Shown: positions 34,733 to 44,155, numbered from the stretch's first letter. The stretch: DNA of 64,000 nt from Flavobacterium sp. (GCA_023251135.1 JAHEZJ010000004.1:1-64000); one strand, 5' to 3'. The notes: a model not told the origin generated them from the letters alone. Program-made: numbers and translations.

Positions 34733-37639
34733 TTACTTCAGGCAGTTTCTTAAAATACTCACCGGATGCTGTGCTTCCCTGCTCGTTCCATCATAAATCT
34801 GATGACGACAACTGGTTCCTGCTGCGGCGATTTTTACGTCCTGAGCGGTAGCTCTTACTTTCGGAAATAAGGTATCTTCTCCCATTTGCATACTCACCTG
34901 ATAATGTTCTTTTTCGTAACCAAATGATCCTGCCATCCCACAACAGCCCGAATTGTAAATGGTAACGACATTGTTTGTTGGCAAATTCAGCATAGCAAAA
35001 GTCGCTTCAACTGAACTCAATGATTTCTGATGACAATGCCCGTGAATCTTAATTTCTTTCTTTTCTCCTGAAAAAGAATCAGAGGTAATCTTACCATCAC
35101 TAATTTCCTTTTTAAAGAATTCTTCTATCGTAAAAGCATGCTGCGCCACTTTTGCGGCGGCTTCTTTATCGGTTGCCAGACGTAAATATTCGTCCCTGAA
35201 TGTTAAAATTGCCGAAGGTTCAATTCCGATTAAAGGTACTTTCGCAGAAACCAAATCCTTGAAAATAGTCACGTTCTCGTCTGCAATTTTCTTCGCTTCT
35301 TCCAAAAATCCTTTCGACAAGTAGGTTCTTCCGCTTTCTTCATGATCGACGATCAAAACTTCATAGCCTAATTTCGTCAGTAGTTCAAAAGCATCAATTC
35401 CGATATTGACATCGTAATAATTTGTGAACTCATCATTAAACAAATACACTTGTCCGTTTGGGAAATTCTTTTGTTGTGGTTTATGATTTTCGTACCATTT
35501 TCGGAACGTTTTTTTAGCCAATAACGGAACCTGTCTTTCCGGTGCAATTCCCATGCTTTTTTTCACGAGAGACTGATTGGAAATAAAATTCGTAATCGAC
35601 GGAAACAGACTTCCCATCTTGTTCAGTTTGGCGTTGTGTGCAAAAATCTTATTTCGGGTCGAAAAGCCATTTGCTTTTTGGTACTGGTATAAAAATTCTG
35701 CTTTCAAAGTGGCCACGTCCACATTACTCGGACACTCACTGGCACAGGCTTTACAGCTTACACACAATTCAAAAACTTCGTAGAGTTCCTTCTGGTCAAA
35801 TTTATTTTCTTTCTCTGAATAGGTCAAATATTCGCGTAAAGCGTTGGCTCTTGCACGTGTGGTTTCTTTTTCATTTTTCGTCGCGCGGTAACTCGGACAC
35901 ATAGCCCCTCCTGCCGACGGCAATTTTCTACAATCGCCAGAACCGTTGCATTTTTCGGCAGCACGCAAAATCCCCAAACTATCAGAGAAATCCTGAAAGG
36001 TCTTAATATCCGGTTCTACCCTGCCCGAAACGACACGATGATTTTCGTCCATTTTTAAGGCATTCACAATCTTACCGATATTCAAAGCCGAGTTGGGGTC
36101 AAACGCAAGCTTGATTCTTTTCAGCAATTCATAATTCGTTTCGCCTATCATGTACGGAATAAACTCACCGCGCACGATTCCATCACCGTGTTCCCCGCTT
36201 AACGAACCTTTGTATTTTTTAACCAAAACAGCCACATCGGTAGCAATTGTTCTAAAGAGTTTTAAGTCTGATGTTTTTTTCAAATTCAAAACCGGGCGCA
36301 AATGCAGCTCGCCTGCTCCGGCATGTGCGTAATAAATTGCCTCTTGTCCGTGACGCTGCATCATGGCCGAAAACTCGGCAATATAAGCCGGTAAATCGCT
36401 CAATTCAACAGCAGTGTCTTCGATTGAATCGGCAGCTTTATCGTCTCCCACTATACTTCCTAAAAGCCCGAGACCCGCTTTACGAAGCTCGTTTACTTTT
36501 TCAATATCGGCTCCATAAATTTTTACGAGTGCGTAACCAAAATTGTTTTTCTCCAAATCAGCAATTAAAGCGTTGGCCTGGTTTTCTGCATCCTGTGCAT
36601 CATGCGAAGCCACTTCAAAAAGCATAATCGCTTTCGGTTCGCCCACCAAAAAGAACCTGTTTTTCGATTGTTCGCGATTGGTTTTCGTGCAATCTAAAAT
36701 CGTATCGTCGATCATTTCAGCGGTATACAAATGATGTTTCATCGCTACCACAACAGACTCTAACGATTCCTGAATACTATGATAATGCGCCACGACCATA
36801 ATATTGTTGGCCGGCGGCAAATCGTCGACTTTTAATGTAATTTCAGTTGTAAAAGCCAGCGTTCCTTCGCTTCCGCAAAGCAATTTCCCTAAATTAATAG
36901 TAGGCTCTGTCCCGCCAAACAAATCCGATTTCAGCAGAATATCTACGGCATAACCTGTATTTCTTCTGTGAATCTCGGGCTTCGGAAATTCTTTTATGAT
37001 TTCGTCCTGCGTTGCTTTTATCGAAAGTTCGTCGTAAAGGCTTTTATAAATTTTATTTTCTAAGGTATCCCCTTTGGTTTTTTCAATAAATTCAGCCGAC
37101 GTCAGCTCCTTAAAAACCGTCGCCGAACCGTCGCTCAAAATGGCTTTGATTTCGACAATTTTATCACGTGTTACCCCATATCGAATCGAAGTTGTTCCCG
37201 AAGAGTTATTCCCCACCATTCCGCCAATCATACAGCGGTTGGAAGTCGAAGTATTGGGTCCGAAAAATACGCCGTGAGGTTTTAGGAATAAATTCAGTTC
37301 GTCGCGAATGACACCGGGCTGCACCGTAACCGTTTTTTTAATCGGGTCAAAATTCAAAATCTTAGTAAAATTCTTCGAAACATCGACCACAATTCCGTCA
37401 CCAACCGTTTGTCCGGCAAGAGAAGTCCCAGCCGTTCTTGGTGTAATCGAAATATGATGTTTTCCCGCAAACCGGATTAGTTTGCTAATGTCTTCGATCG
37501 TTTTAGGTACTGCCACCGCTTTTGGCCGGATTCGATATACCGAAGCATCGGTTGAATAAAGTGTTTTGTGAAGATCGTCGTATAAAAGTGTTCCTTCTAA
37601 TGATTCTGATAAGTGTTGTAACTCTTTAATTATTGACAT
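34733..37639 (-). CDS. FAD/Fe-S D-2-hydroxyacid dehydrogenase (YdiJ/Dld-II type)
   Basis: This 968-residue protein fuses an N-terminal FAD-binding oxidase domain (RTAGTSLAGQTVGDGIVVDV, GGMVGNNSSGTTSIRYG), the FAD-oxidase C domain with SGEHGDGIVRGEFIPY, two ferredoxin-like Cys clusters (CNGSGDCRK...CPSYR; CVSCKACASECPSNVD) and a C-terminal CCG-type domain (GHCHQKSLSS, NSGCCGMAGSFGYE). This layout is that of YdiJ-like D-2-hydroxyacid (2-hydroxyglutarate or D-lactate) dehydrogenases feeding electrons to the respiratory chain. D-lactate released by MurQ, encoded 8 kb away, would be a fitting substrate, but that is inference. Confidence 0.85.
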   Translation of the reverse strand: MSIIKELQHLSESLEGTLLYDDLHKTLYSTDASVYRIRPKAVAVPKTIEDISKLIRFAGKHHISITPRTAGTSLAGQTVGDGIVVDVSKNFTKILNFDPIKKTVTVQPGVIRDELNLFLKPHGVFFGPNTSTSNRCMIGGMVGNNSSGTTSIRYGVTRDKIVEIKAILSDGSATVFKELTSAEFIEKTKGDTLENKIYKSLYDELSIKATQDEIIKEFPKPEIHRRNTGYAVDILLKSDLFGGTEPTINLGKLLCGSEGTLAFTTEITLKVDDLPPANNIMVVAHYHSIQESLESVVVAMKHHLYTAEMIDDTILDCTKTNREQSKNRFFLVGEPKAIMLFEVASHDAQDAENQANALIADLEKNNFGYALVKIYGADIEKVNELRKAGLGLLGSIVGDDKAADSIEDTAVELSDLPAYIAEFSAMMQRHGQEAIYYAHAGAGELHLRPVLNLKKTSDLKLFRTIATDVAVLVKKYKGSLSGEHGDGIVRGEFIPYMIGETNYELLKRIKLAFDPNSALNIGKIVNALKMDENHRVVSGRVEPDIKTFQDFSDSLGILRAAEKCNGSGDCRKLPSAGGAMCPSYRATKNEKETTRARANALREYLTYSEKENKFDQKELYEVFELCVSCKACASECPSNVDVATLKAEFLYQYQKANGFSTRNKIFAHNAKLNKMGSLFPSITNFISNQSLVKKSMGIAPERQVPLLAKKTFRKWYENHKPQQKNFPNGQVYLFNDEFTNYYDVNIGIDAFELLTKLGYEVLIVDHEESGRTYLSKGFLEEAKKIADENVTIFKDLVSAKVPLIGIEPSAILTFRDEYLRLATDKEAAAKVAQHAFTIEEFFKKEISDGKITSDSFSGEKKEIKIHGHCHQKSLSSVEATFAMLNLPTNNVVTIYNSGCCGMAGSFGYEKEHYQVSMQMGEDTLFPKVRATAQDVKIAAAGTSCRHQIYDGTSREAQHPVSILRNCLK

Positions 37640-37691
37640 TATAACTTGATTTATGAACTAAAACGGATTCAGTGAATTACAAAAATAGCTT

Positions 37692-37834
37692 TTTTTGAGG
37701 TTCTAAGACTCTAAGAAACTAAGGTTCTAAGTTTTTTTTTCTTTGATTGTGCCTTTTTGAATTGGAATTTGAAATTTCTAAATTTGGAATTTCCTCCAAT
37801 TGTCATCCCGAGCGCAGTCGAAGGCTAATGAAAC
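37692..37834 (+). repeat. about 140-bp direct repeat, copy 1
   Basis: Begins TTTTTGAGGTTCTAAGACTC, runs through ACTAAGGTTCTAAG, a T-run, CTTTGATTGTGCC, AATTGGAATTTG and TTGTCATCCCGAGCGCAGTC, ending GAAAC. Copies 2 and 3 follow on either side of the gene at 38051. Confidence 0.75.
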
Positions 37835-37975
37835 TTTTTGAGGTTCTGAGACTCTAAGAAACTAAGGTTCTAAGTTTTTTTCTTTGATTGTGCCTTTTTT
37901 AATTGAAATTTGGAATTTTTGAGTTAGAATTTCACCTCAATTGTCACTCAGACCGTTGTCTAAAGCTTGAAACCA
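37835..37975 (+). repeat. about 140-bp direct repeat, copy 2
   Basis: Directly after copy 1 and nearly identical for its first 80 bases (TTTTTGAGGTTCTGAGACTC); the second half has drifted (CAATTGTCACTCAGACCG). Confidence 0.7.
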
Positions 37976-38050
37976 ATATTTTAATACAACCTTTTGAAAT
38001 TTGGAATTTCAAAAATTGAAATTTATATTTGAGTTACAAATCTCCAATAT

Positions 38051-38734
38051 ATGAACCAGCCAAACAGAATCTATTTTTTAGGAAATCCATATCCAAATGG
38101 TCACACTTTAGAACAATTTAAATGGAACGGAAGAATCAAAGAAGATGAATCGATTTGGTTTGATTTTCATTTAAAAACAGATGATTACTATGCCGAAGAT
38201 CAATCCGAAGACGACGACGAAGAATATAAAGGTGACTGGCATTCCAAAGGAGTCTGGGGCAATTTTCATCAATGTACAATGTCTTCAACACATTGGGGAG
38301 ATTATGGAATTAAAATCAATAAAACTTCACAAAAAACTGTTTTCAATGATTTTATAAAAGAGGATTTATTGGCAGACACTTTTCCCCTTGATGATGATTT
38401 TGATTACGACGAAATTGCATTCGGAATTTATTTATTAGGACACGATAACTGCGCCAATCATAGAATAAAAATTACTCCCACAACTCAAAACAAATATGAT
38501 ATTGAATGGACTGGAAAAATTGCTTTAACCTATTCCGGAGCCGACGAATTTAGACATGATTTTGAACTTCTTCTTCATGATACTGAATTCGATGGTTTTT
38601 ATTATCCTAAATCCTGGTCGCACGAAAAAGCAGCAGATTTCTTTAAAACTAATTTTGAAGATTTTGAGGAATACGAATTTGTCGACCTCAACCCAAAAAG
38701 CAAAAAACGAGAATACAAGTTCAAAAAGAAATAA
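38051..38734 (+). CDS. unrecognised soluble protein, very acidic, between direct repeats
   Basis: The 227-residue protein has no signal peptide or membrane segment. It is rich in Asp, Glu, Trp, His and aromatic residues (HLKTDDYYAEDQSEDDDEEY, KGDWHSKGVWGNFHQCTMSS, HWGDYGIKINK) and ends in a basic tail (KSKKREYKFKKK). I do not recognise the family. Two repeat copies lie before it and one after it, with nothing else between, so the gene and repeats may travel together. The acidic body and basic tail resemble small immunity-type proteins, but this is only an impression. Confidence 0.6.
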   Translation: MNQPNRIYFLGNPYPNGHTLEQFKWNGRIKEDESIWFDFHLKTDDYYAEDQSEDDDEEYKGDWHSKGVWGNFHQCTMSSTHWGDYGIKINKTSQKTVFNDFIKEDLLADTFPLDDDFDYDEIAFGIYLLGHDNCANHRIKITPTTQNKYDIEWTGKIALTYSGADEFRHDFELLLHDTEFDGFYYPKSWSHEKAADFFKTNFEDFEEYEFVDLNPKSKKREYKFKKK

Positions 38735-38746
38735 ATCTCTTTTACC

Positions 38747-38925
38747 CCAATGGTCACCCTGAGCGTAGTTGAAGGCTTATGAAACTTTTTGAGGTTCTAA
38801 GACTCTAAGAAACTAAGGTTCTAAGTTTTTTTTCTTTGATTCTGCCCTTTTCAATTGGAGTTTGGAATTTCTAAATTTGGAGTTTCCCCCAATTGTCACC
38901 CCGAGCGTAGTCGAGGGCTTTTTTA
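38747..38925 (+). repeat. about 140-bp direct repeat, copy 3
   Basis: Starts with the tail of a unit (GTCACCCTGAGCGTAGTTGA), then a full unit from 38786 (TTTTTGAGGTTCTAAGACTC) ending near TCACCCCGAGCGTAGTCGAG. Closer to copy 1 than to copy 2. Confidence 0.72.
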
Positions 38926-39378
38926 TTTGTAAATCTATCTATACTATGAATCTGTTTTGTAAAATTACTTTTTAAAATCAAATTATAGCAATACATTTAA
39001 TCCATTATATTAAAATCTAAACTTCGTGATAGAACTAATAATTGAAATGTTAACTTATATTGGATTACTTAAATCCTCAAAAGACACAAAGAACGAAAAA
39101 ACAAAGTAAGCAATCTCGAAAACAGCTTTTATTGATTCAATGAGTTAGCTGGAGTTTTAAATCCTTATTTGGATATGGAATAGATTACTAATTATCCCAT
39201 TTTAGAATTAACGGAAAAACCTCGAATTTTTCAAATCGAGGTTTTAAGTTTTGATTTCTTGATATCTTGGAACGGCTACAAAGTTATGAGACTTCACAAA
39301 ACAGTTATCCTCGAAAACCCAAGTTCCCAATGTTTATCTAAAATCAAAAAAGCTACTTTAAAAATTATATAATAGCTA
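38926..39378. other. non-coding gap with a hairpin near 39216-39245
   Basis: No intact gene. AAAACCTCG (39216-39224) and CGAGGTTTT (39237-39245) form a terminator-like hairpin. A 27-codon frame beginning at GTG 39026 (reading IELIIEMLTYIGLLKSSKD) and some coding-like stretches after it could be the remains of a dead gene, too weak to call. Confidence 0.35.
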
Positions 39379-39543
39379 CTACTTTTTTGACTTCCTGCTT
39401 GTACTATAAGTTGTTGAGGGACTCTTTTCTGCTTTAGCTTTTGTCACATACTGTCCCGTCTTTGCACTTCTATATTGCTTTTTAGCTTGAGCATTTGAAC
39501 TAAATACAAATAATAACGCGGTAATCAAGATTAAATTTTTCAT
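39379..39543 (-). CDS. small secreted basic protein, 54 residues
   Basis: Minus-strand ATG at 39543 opens MKNLILITALLFVFSSNAQA, a full signal peptide, followed by a short mature part QYRSAKTGQYVTKAKAEKSP with a Ser/Thr/Lys-rich end (TSRKSKK). The RSAKTGQYVTK pattern is shared with other tiny Bacteroidota proteins whose function is unknown. It is followed by a further stop codon. It lies 64 bp after the other small gene at 39608 on the same strand, and the two may be co-transcribed. Confidence 0.6.
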   Translation of the reverse strand: MKNLILITALLFVFSSNAQAKKQYRSAKTGQYVTKAKAEKSPSTTYSTSRKSKK

Positions 39544-39607
39544 AGTTATATTTATTAGTTAATAATTTAAAATTTCAAAAAACTAGTCTATTCAGAAAAT
39601 ATTAATA

Positions 39608-39865
39608 CTAATTAAAAGTAAATTTTTTCCAAGGAATTTGAGACAATTGTAATTTAGATAAAAATTTCACAATATCTGTTCGTCCGTAATACGTCGGTAT
39701 TCCTCTGGAATTTTGTGCCATTAAAATAATTGGCATTCCAGGGAAATATCTCGAAAATTGCTGAACTGCATTATCTCTTTCATTTGAATTCAATACATGT
39801 GATTTAACGATTACAATTGCAAAATTTTGACCTTGTTCTTTTATAATAGCACCTTCTAATTGCAT
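39608..39865 (-). CDS. small conserved-looking cytoplasmic protein, 85 residues
   Basis: MQLEGAIIKEQGQNFAIVIV begins a compact alpha/beta protein (a strand FAIVIVKSHVL, helix SNERDNAVQQFSRYF, strand MPIILMAQNS, then GIPTYYGRTDIVKFLSKL). It has no signal peptide or membrane segment. No named family recognised; it resembles small thioredoxin-like or regulatory orphan proteins of Flavobacterium. The ATG is the only start in the frame. Confidence 0.6.
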   Translation of the reverse strand: MQLEGAIIKEQGQNFAIVIVKSHVLNSNERDNAVQQFSRYFPGMPIILMAQNSRGIPTYYGRTDIVKFLSKLQLSQIPWKKFTFN

Positions 39866-40104
39866 AATTTTTAAATTTAAGTGATTAATAATTAATCAAA
39901 TATCATTTTAAAATTTGTTGCATTTTTACGGAAAACCTTTTTTTAGAAAAATAAATTCGTGTTCTTCAAAACTATCAATTAACCCATCTAAACAACCAAG
40001 TATAAATACCCGTTTATTCAACCATTCAAAAAAAATGCTGCATAATTCCAACACAAATTAGAATCACACAGCAGCACAAAAACCGCACAAAAACGCAATT
40101 TCAC

Positions 40105-40854
40105 CTACACAACCCTCGCCCCGGCTTCCACGAAGCTTTTAATCTTAGCACTCTTCGGATTCAGCTCGGTAACGATAGCATCTACTTTATCGAGACCACA
40201 AACCTGATGTGGCATTTTGCCATTTATTTTATCGGAGGTAGCCAGTACAATTACTTTATCTGAGGCATTGATCATTTCTTTTTTGATGATCGAAACTTCG
40301 TAACCCATTTCGGTAAGTCCCTGATTGACATCTAAGCTGCTCACCCCCAGAAAACAAACATCGGCTCTGATTTTAGACAGCACCTGAACTACATCGATAC
40401 CCACAGTTACCATGGCTTTTTTCTGTAGTTTTCCACCAATAAAAATCAGTTCGATATTAGGATGCTGCGACAACTGCATCGCGATGGGCAGACTGTACGT
40501 ATATATAGTAGCCGAAAAATCGATTGGAATGAGTTTACAAAAAGACAAATTGGTGGTTCCTCCCGTCATGATAATCACCTGACCTTCATTCAGAAACGAT
40601 AAGGCCTTTTGTCCTACTACAATCTTTTTATCTTCATTGATAATGGTAATATCAAATACATTATTGGATTTCTCCTTTACCGGAAAAGCAGCCCCATATA
40701 CCTTATTGATCAGGCCTTTGTTGTGCAACTCATTAAAATCTCTGCGTATGGTATCCTCAGAGATGCTGAGCTCTGCGGCAAGATCGATCGTATGTATTTT
40801 TTCGACATCCTTAAATTTATCCATGATAAACTGATGTCTTTCTTTCTTAAGCAT
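40105..40854 (-). CDS. DeoR/GlpR-type transcriptional regulator
   Basis: The 249-residue protein (MLKKERHQFIMDKFKDVEKI) has a DeoR helix-turn-helix (IHTIDLAAELSISEDTIRRD) at about residues 17-37 and the DeoR sensor domain (YGAAFPVKEKSN, IIMTGGTTNLSF, DVCFLGVSSLDVNQGLTEMG) that binds sugar phosphates. The ATG at 40854 is preferred over 40872 because a -7 box covers 40870-40877. It is divergent from susC with a 223-bp shared region that holds three copies of a candidate operator, so it very likely controls the susCD-murQ locus, with an amino-sugar phosphate such as MurNAc-6-P as a plausible effector (inference). Confidence 0.85.
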   Translation of the reverse strand: MLKKERHQFIMDKFKDVEKIHTIDLAAELSISEDTIRRDFNELHNKGLINKVYGAAFPVKEKSNNVFDITIINEDKKIVVGQKALSFLNEGQVIIMTGGTTNLSFCKLIPIDFSATIYTYSLPIAMQLSQHPNIELIFIGGKLQKKAMVTVGIDVVQVLSKIRADVCFLGVSSLDVNQGLTEMGYEVSIIKKEMINASDKVIVLATSDKINGKMPHQVCGLDKVDAIVTELNPKSAKIKSFVEAGARVV

Positions 40855-40869
40855 TTTAACTTTTTTGAA

Positions 40870-40877
40870 CAAATATA
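40870..40877 (-). promoter_or_regulatory. -7 promoter element TATATTTG of the DeoR-type gene
   Basis: Exact TAnnTTTG on the minus strand, 16 bp before the ATG at 40854, giving a very short leader. The first operator candidate lies just upstream, between -7 and -33. Confidence 0.5.
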
Positions 40878-40885
40878 AATTATAA

Positions 40886-40899
40886 TGCGTTATTATGCA
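40886..40899. promoter_or_regulatory. candidate DeoR operator 1 (TGCGTTATTATGCA)
   Basis: Imperfect 14-bp palindrome. Its core GCGTTATTATGC is repeated exactly 83 bp away. Its position over the regulator's own promoter suggests autoregulation. Confidence 0.5.
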
Positions 40900-40968
40900 C
40901 TATTTACCTGCTATAATTTACAAATTATCTTACACAAGCCCTAAAACACTAAAAATTAAAATAAAAAT

Positions 40969-40982
40969 TGCGTTATTATGCG
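40969..40982. promoter_or_regulatory. candidate DeoR operator 2 (TGCGTTATTATGCG)
   Basis: Second copy, identical to the first over 13 bases, about 60 to 70 bp upstream of the likely susC -7 box. Confidence 0.5.
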
Positions 40983-41008
40983 TTTTATAACAATTTTTAT
41001 AAAAAGTT

Positions 41009-41022
41009 TGCATTAAATCGCA
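41009..41022. promoter_or_regulatory. candidate DeoR operator 3 (TGCATTAAATCGCA)
   Basis: Diverged third copy matching the pattern TGCrTTAwwwyGCr, about 20 bp upstream of the TATATTTA box (41041-41048) that is the probable susC -7 element. A repressor bound here would block the susC promoter. Confidence 0.45.
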
Positions 41023-41077
41023 TTTATTAAAATTAATTCCTATATTTAGAATCTCTAACCAAACAAATATTTTAAAA

Positions 41078-44000
41078 ATGAAAAAACTGTTATTTATTCT
41101 ATTTGGAATTATTTTGTTTGCGCAGCCCATTTTTGCGCAGTCAAAAACCGTAACCGGTACCATTACCAGTACTACCGACGGACTTTCTTTACCAGGAGTA
41201 TCTGTTTTGATTGAAGGTACTTCAAAAAGCACTACAACTGATTTAGACGGAAAATTCAGCATCACCGCAAAAGAAAACGAAACGCTCGTTTTTAGTTTTG
41301 TAGGATTTGCTTCGAAGAAAATTAAAATCTCAGCAAACACCACCACCATCAACCTAAAAATGTCCGAAGAAACAAACGCTCTTTCTGAAGTGGTTGTACT
41401 GGGTTCCACCGTACGCGCTACCCGTAAAGAACTTGGAAATGCCGTAACCAGTTTAAAAGGAGAAGATTTGGTTAAAGCACAGCCTGGAGGACTTTCAACA
41501 GCTTTACAGGGAAAAATTGCAGGGGCTCAGGTTTCTCAAAACTCGGGTGATCCGGCAGGAGGTTTCAGCATCAAGCTTAGAGGAACTTCTTCTATATTAG
41601 GCTCTTCAGATCCTTTATATGTTATTGACGGTGTGGTTTTAAACAACGCGACCACCAATGTAACCAACTTAAATGTAACGACCGGGAACTCCAACATGCA
41701 AATTGGTCAAAACAGATCTTCGGACATTAACCCAAATGACATACAAAGTGTCGAGGTGTTAAACGGAGGTGCTGCAGCCGCCATTTACGGATCAAGAGCG
41801 GCCAATGGTGTGGTTTTGATTACCACTAAAAAAGGAGTTGCAGGAGAAACCAGATATACGTTTTCAACCAGCGTAACTTCTAACCAAATTCGCAAAAAAT
41901 TGGACATGAATATGTCTGACAAACAGTTTGTAAGCACCTCTCCGGCCCTGTTCCCGATTCAGGGTAATCCGGCTAGCCCAACTACAGTTAGCGTTTTAGG
42001 CAGAAACCTTGAAACCAGAACGACTAACGTGCAACGTTACGACTATCAGGATGACATTTTCAATACCGGTGTTGGAACCGATACTTATTTCTCACTACAA
42101 GGCGGAGACGAGAAAACCAAATATTTTGCTTCTCTTGGTTATCTGGTAAACGAAGGAATTATAAAAAATACCGATTTTAAAAGAGCCGGGGCCAAAGTGA
42201 GACTGAAACATGACTTCAATTCGAAACTATCTGCCACGGTGGGATTAAATTACATCAACTCTAGTTCGAATGAAAAACCGGACGGGAATGTTTTCTGGAG
42301 TCCGATTAACGCGATCAATATCACCAATAATATCTACGACATCAATCAAAGAGACGTAAACGGTAATCTATTGGCTGTTGATCCCAACAGAGTGAATCCT
42401 CTTTCGATCATCGAAACTTTCAAAATCAAACAAAATACAGACCGTATTATCTCTGATTTACAATTAAACTATACGCCTTTTAAAAATTTCAATGCCGATT
42501 TGATTTTTGGTATTGACAATTACAATCAAAGAGGAAATGTTTTTATTCCGAGATATCCTTACGTTGTGAATCCTGCGTATTACAACGACGGTTACGTTTC
42601 TGAAGCGACCAACAGAGTCGTACAATTCAATAACGATTTGAACTTAAGATATCTTTGGAACATTAACGACAAATGGAAAGCTACTACTTACGGAGGTTAC
42701 AACCTGCAAACCTACCGTGATAATTTTGCGGCAGTTGAAGGCCGTAACTTAAAACCATTTATCGAAACCATAAATGCTTTTAATACTTTGATTCCGGGTT
42801 CACCAAGTTCGAGCCAATCCAAATATAATTTATGGGGCTATTACCTGCAGGAAACTGTTGGTTACAAAGACAAATTGTACCTGACAATTGCCGGAAGACA
42901 AGATGCTTCGACTATTTTTTCAAGTGCCAACCGTTCTCAGTTTTATCCAAAAGCGAGTGTGAGTTATGTATTCTCTGATGAAAAATTCATGGAAAACATT
43001 CACGATGCCGTAAGTTCAGTACGTTTTAGAGCTTCATGGGGAAAATCAGGAAGTTTAACTGCGATTAAACCTTACGCCCGTTTCACCAATTATTCTACCG
43101 GAACCCTTTTAGGAAACAGTACTTTTACTATTGAAGGCTTCAAACAGGGAAATTTAGATTTAAGACCGGAACAAAGTGTTACCTATGAAATTGGAGGTGA
43201 TTTTGGTTTTATCAAAGACCGTCTGAATTTGTCTTTCAGTTATTACAATGCTGATATTGACGATTTGTTATTGCCGGTTCAATTGGCTGCTTCTGAAGGC
43301 GCTACCAATACGATTAAAAATATCGGAAAAATGAACAACAAAGGGTTCGAAATCAATTTGAAATACGATCTGATCAAAAAAGAAAATCTTCATCTTGATG
43401 TATTTGTCAACTACAGCAGCAACCGAAACAAAGTAACAGGCTTACCGCAAACCCGTTTCAAACTGGACAGCAACCTGGCCGGAGCACCTGTTTTTGTTGA
43501 AATGAACAAACCAATCGGGATTTTCTACGGAACTTATTTTGCCCGAAATGCCGACGGAAGCTTGTTGCTAACTCCTGGCGGATATCCGCAAACCGAGAAA
43601 GGAGATGTAAATACCGGAGCTCCACAAAGAGATGCTTCAGGACAGCCGACAGGAACTATTTTGAACAAACAAATTGGTAATCCAAATCCGGATTATATCA
43701 TCGCATTCGGAGCGAATCTGAATTACAAAAAATTTGGTCTTTCAATATTATTTGACGGTGTTCAGGGCGTAGATGTTTTTGATGCCGATTACAGAACCAG
43801 ACAGGGTGTGGGATCAGGCAAACTGGTTACTCAGGAACTTAACGGTGAGTTACCACGTGGGTACATCTGGTCGGTTTATAACGTGGAAGAATTTAGAGTG
43901 GTAGACGGAAGTTACCTGAAATTAAGAGAAGTTTCGCTAAATTATTCTTTCGGAAAACTAAACAAATTCTTTGACGATTTAACCGTTACTGCCAGTGGAA

Positions 44001-44140
44001 GAAACCTGATTTCATGGGATAACTTTACCAGTTTCGATCCTGAAACCAACTCGGGCGGACAGTCTTCGGTTGCGAAATACAATTTTGGAACAGTGCCAAT
44101 TCCAAGTTCTTACTCCTTGGCGGTAAAAGTTCAATTTTAA
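41078..44140 (+). CDS. SusC/RagA-type TonB-linked outer-membrane transporter
   Basis: The 1020-residue protein has a signal peptide ending IFAQS, a carboxypeptidase-like domain (residues 25-95, VTGTITSTTDGLSLPGVSVL), a TonB box-like LSEVVVLG, a plug domain (GLSTALQGKIAGAQVSQNSG, LYVIDGVVLNNA, VLNGGAAAAIYGSRAANGVV) and a 22-strand barrel ending in VKVQF. SusC proteins import oligosaccharides or peptides with TonB energy, capped by the SusD partner 15 bp downstream. The adjacent MurNAc enzymes point to peptidoglycan fragments as cargo (inference). Length is normal for the family. Confidence 0.92.
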   Translation: MKKLLFILFGIILFAQPIFAQSKTVTGTITSTTDGLSLPGVSVLIEGTSKSTTTDLDGKFSITAKENETLVFSFVGFASKKIKISANTTTINLKMSEETNALSEVVVLGSTVRATRKELGNAVTSLKGEDLVKAQPGGLSTALQGKIAGAQVSQNSGDPAGGFSIKLRGTSSILGSSDPLYVIDGVVLNNATTNVTNLNVTTGNSNMQIGQNRSSDINPNDIQSVEVLNGGAAAAIYGSRAANGVVLITTKKGVAGETRYTFSTSVTSNQIRKKLDMNMSDKQFVSTSPALFPIQGNPASPTTVSVLGRNLETRTTNVQRYDYQDDIFNTGVGTDTYFSLQGGDEKTKYFASLGYLVNEGIIKNTDFKRAGAKVRLKHDFNSKLSATVGLNYINSSSNEKPDGNVFWSPINAINITNNIYDINQRDVNGNLLAVDPNRVNPLSIIETFKIKQNTDRIISDLQLNYTPFKNFNADLIFGIDNYNQRGNVFIPRYPYVVNPAYYNDGYVSEATNRVVQFNNDLNLRYLWNINDKWKATTYGGYNLQTYRDNFAAVEGRNLKPFIETINAFNTLIPGSPSSSQSKYNLWGYYLQETVGYKDKLYLTIAGRQDASTIFSSANRSQFYPKASVSYVFSDEKFMENIHDAVSSVRFRASWGKSGSLTAIKPYARFTNYSTGTLLGNSTFTIEGFKQGNLDLRPEQSVTYEIGGDFGFIKDRLNLSFSYYNADIDDLLLPVQLAASEGATNTIKNIGKMNNKGFEINLKYDLIKKENLHLDVFVNYSSNRNKVTGLPQTRFKLDSNLAGAPVFVEMNKPIGIFYGTYFARNADGSLLLTPGGYPQTEKGDVNTGAPQRDASGQPTGTILNKQIGNPNPDYIIAFGANLNYKKFGLSILFDGVQGVDVFDADYRTRQGVGSGKLVTQELNGELPRGYIWSVYNVEEFRVVDGSYLKLREVSLNYSFGKLNKFFDDLTVTASGRNLISWDNFTSFDPETNSGGQSSVAKYNFGTVPIPSSYSLAVKVQF

Positions 44141-44155
44141 TCAAATCAAAACATC

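Noticed and set aside
34519..34851. Plus-strand open frame of 110 codons
   Set aside because: It runs through repeat material and into the antisense of the dehydrogenase gene; codon composition is not that of a gene.
39026..39109. Short frame from GTG 39026, 27 codons
   Set aside because: It reads like protein but is very short, lacks a clear start and any known match, so it may be a relic or chance.
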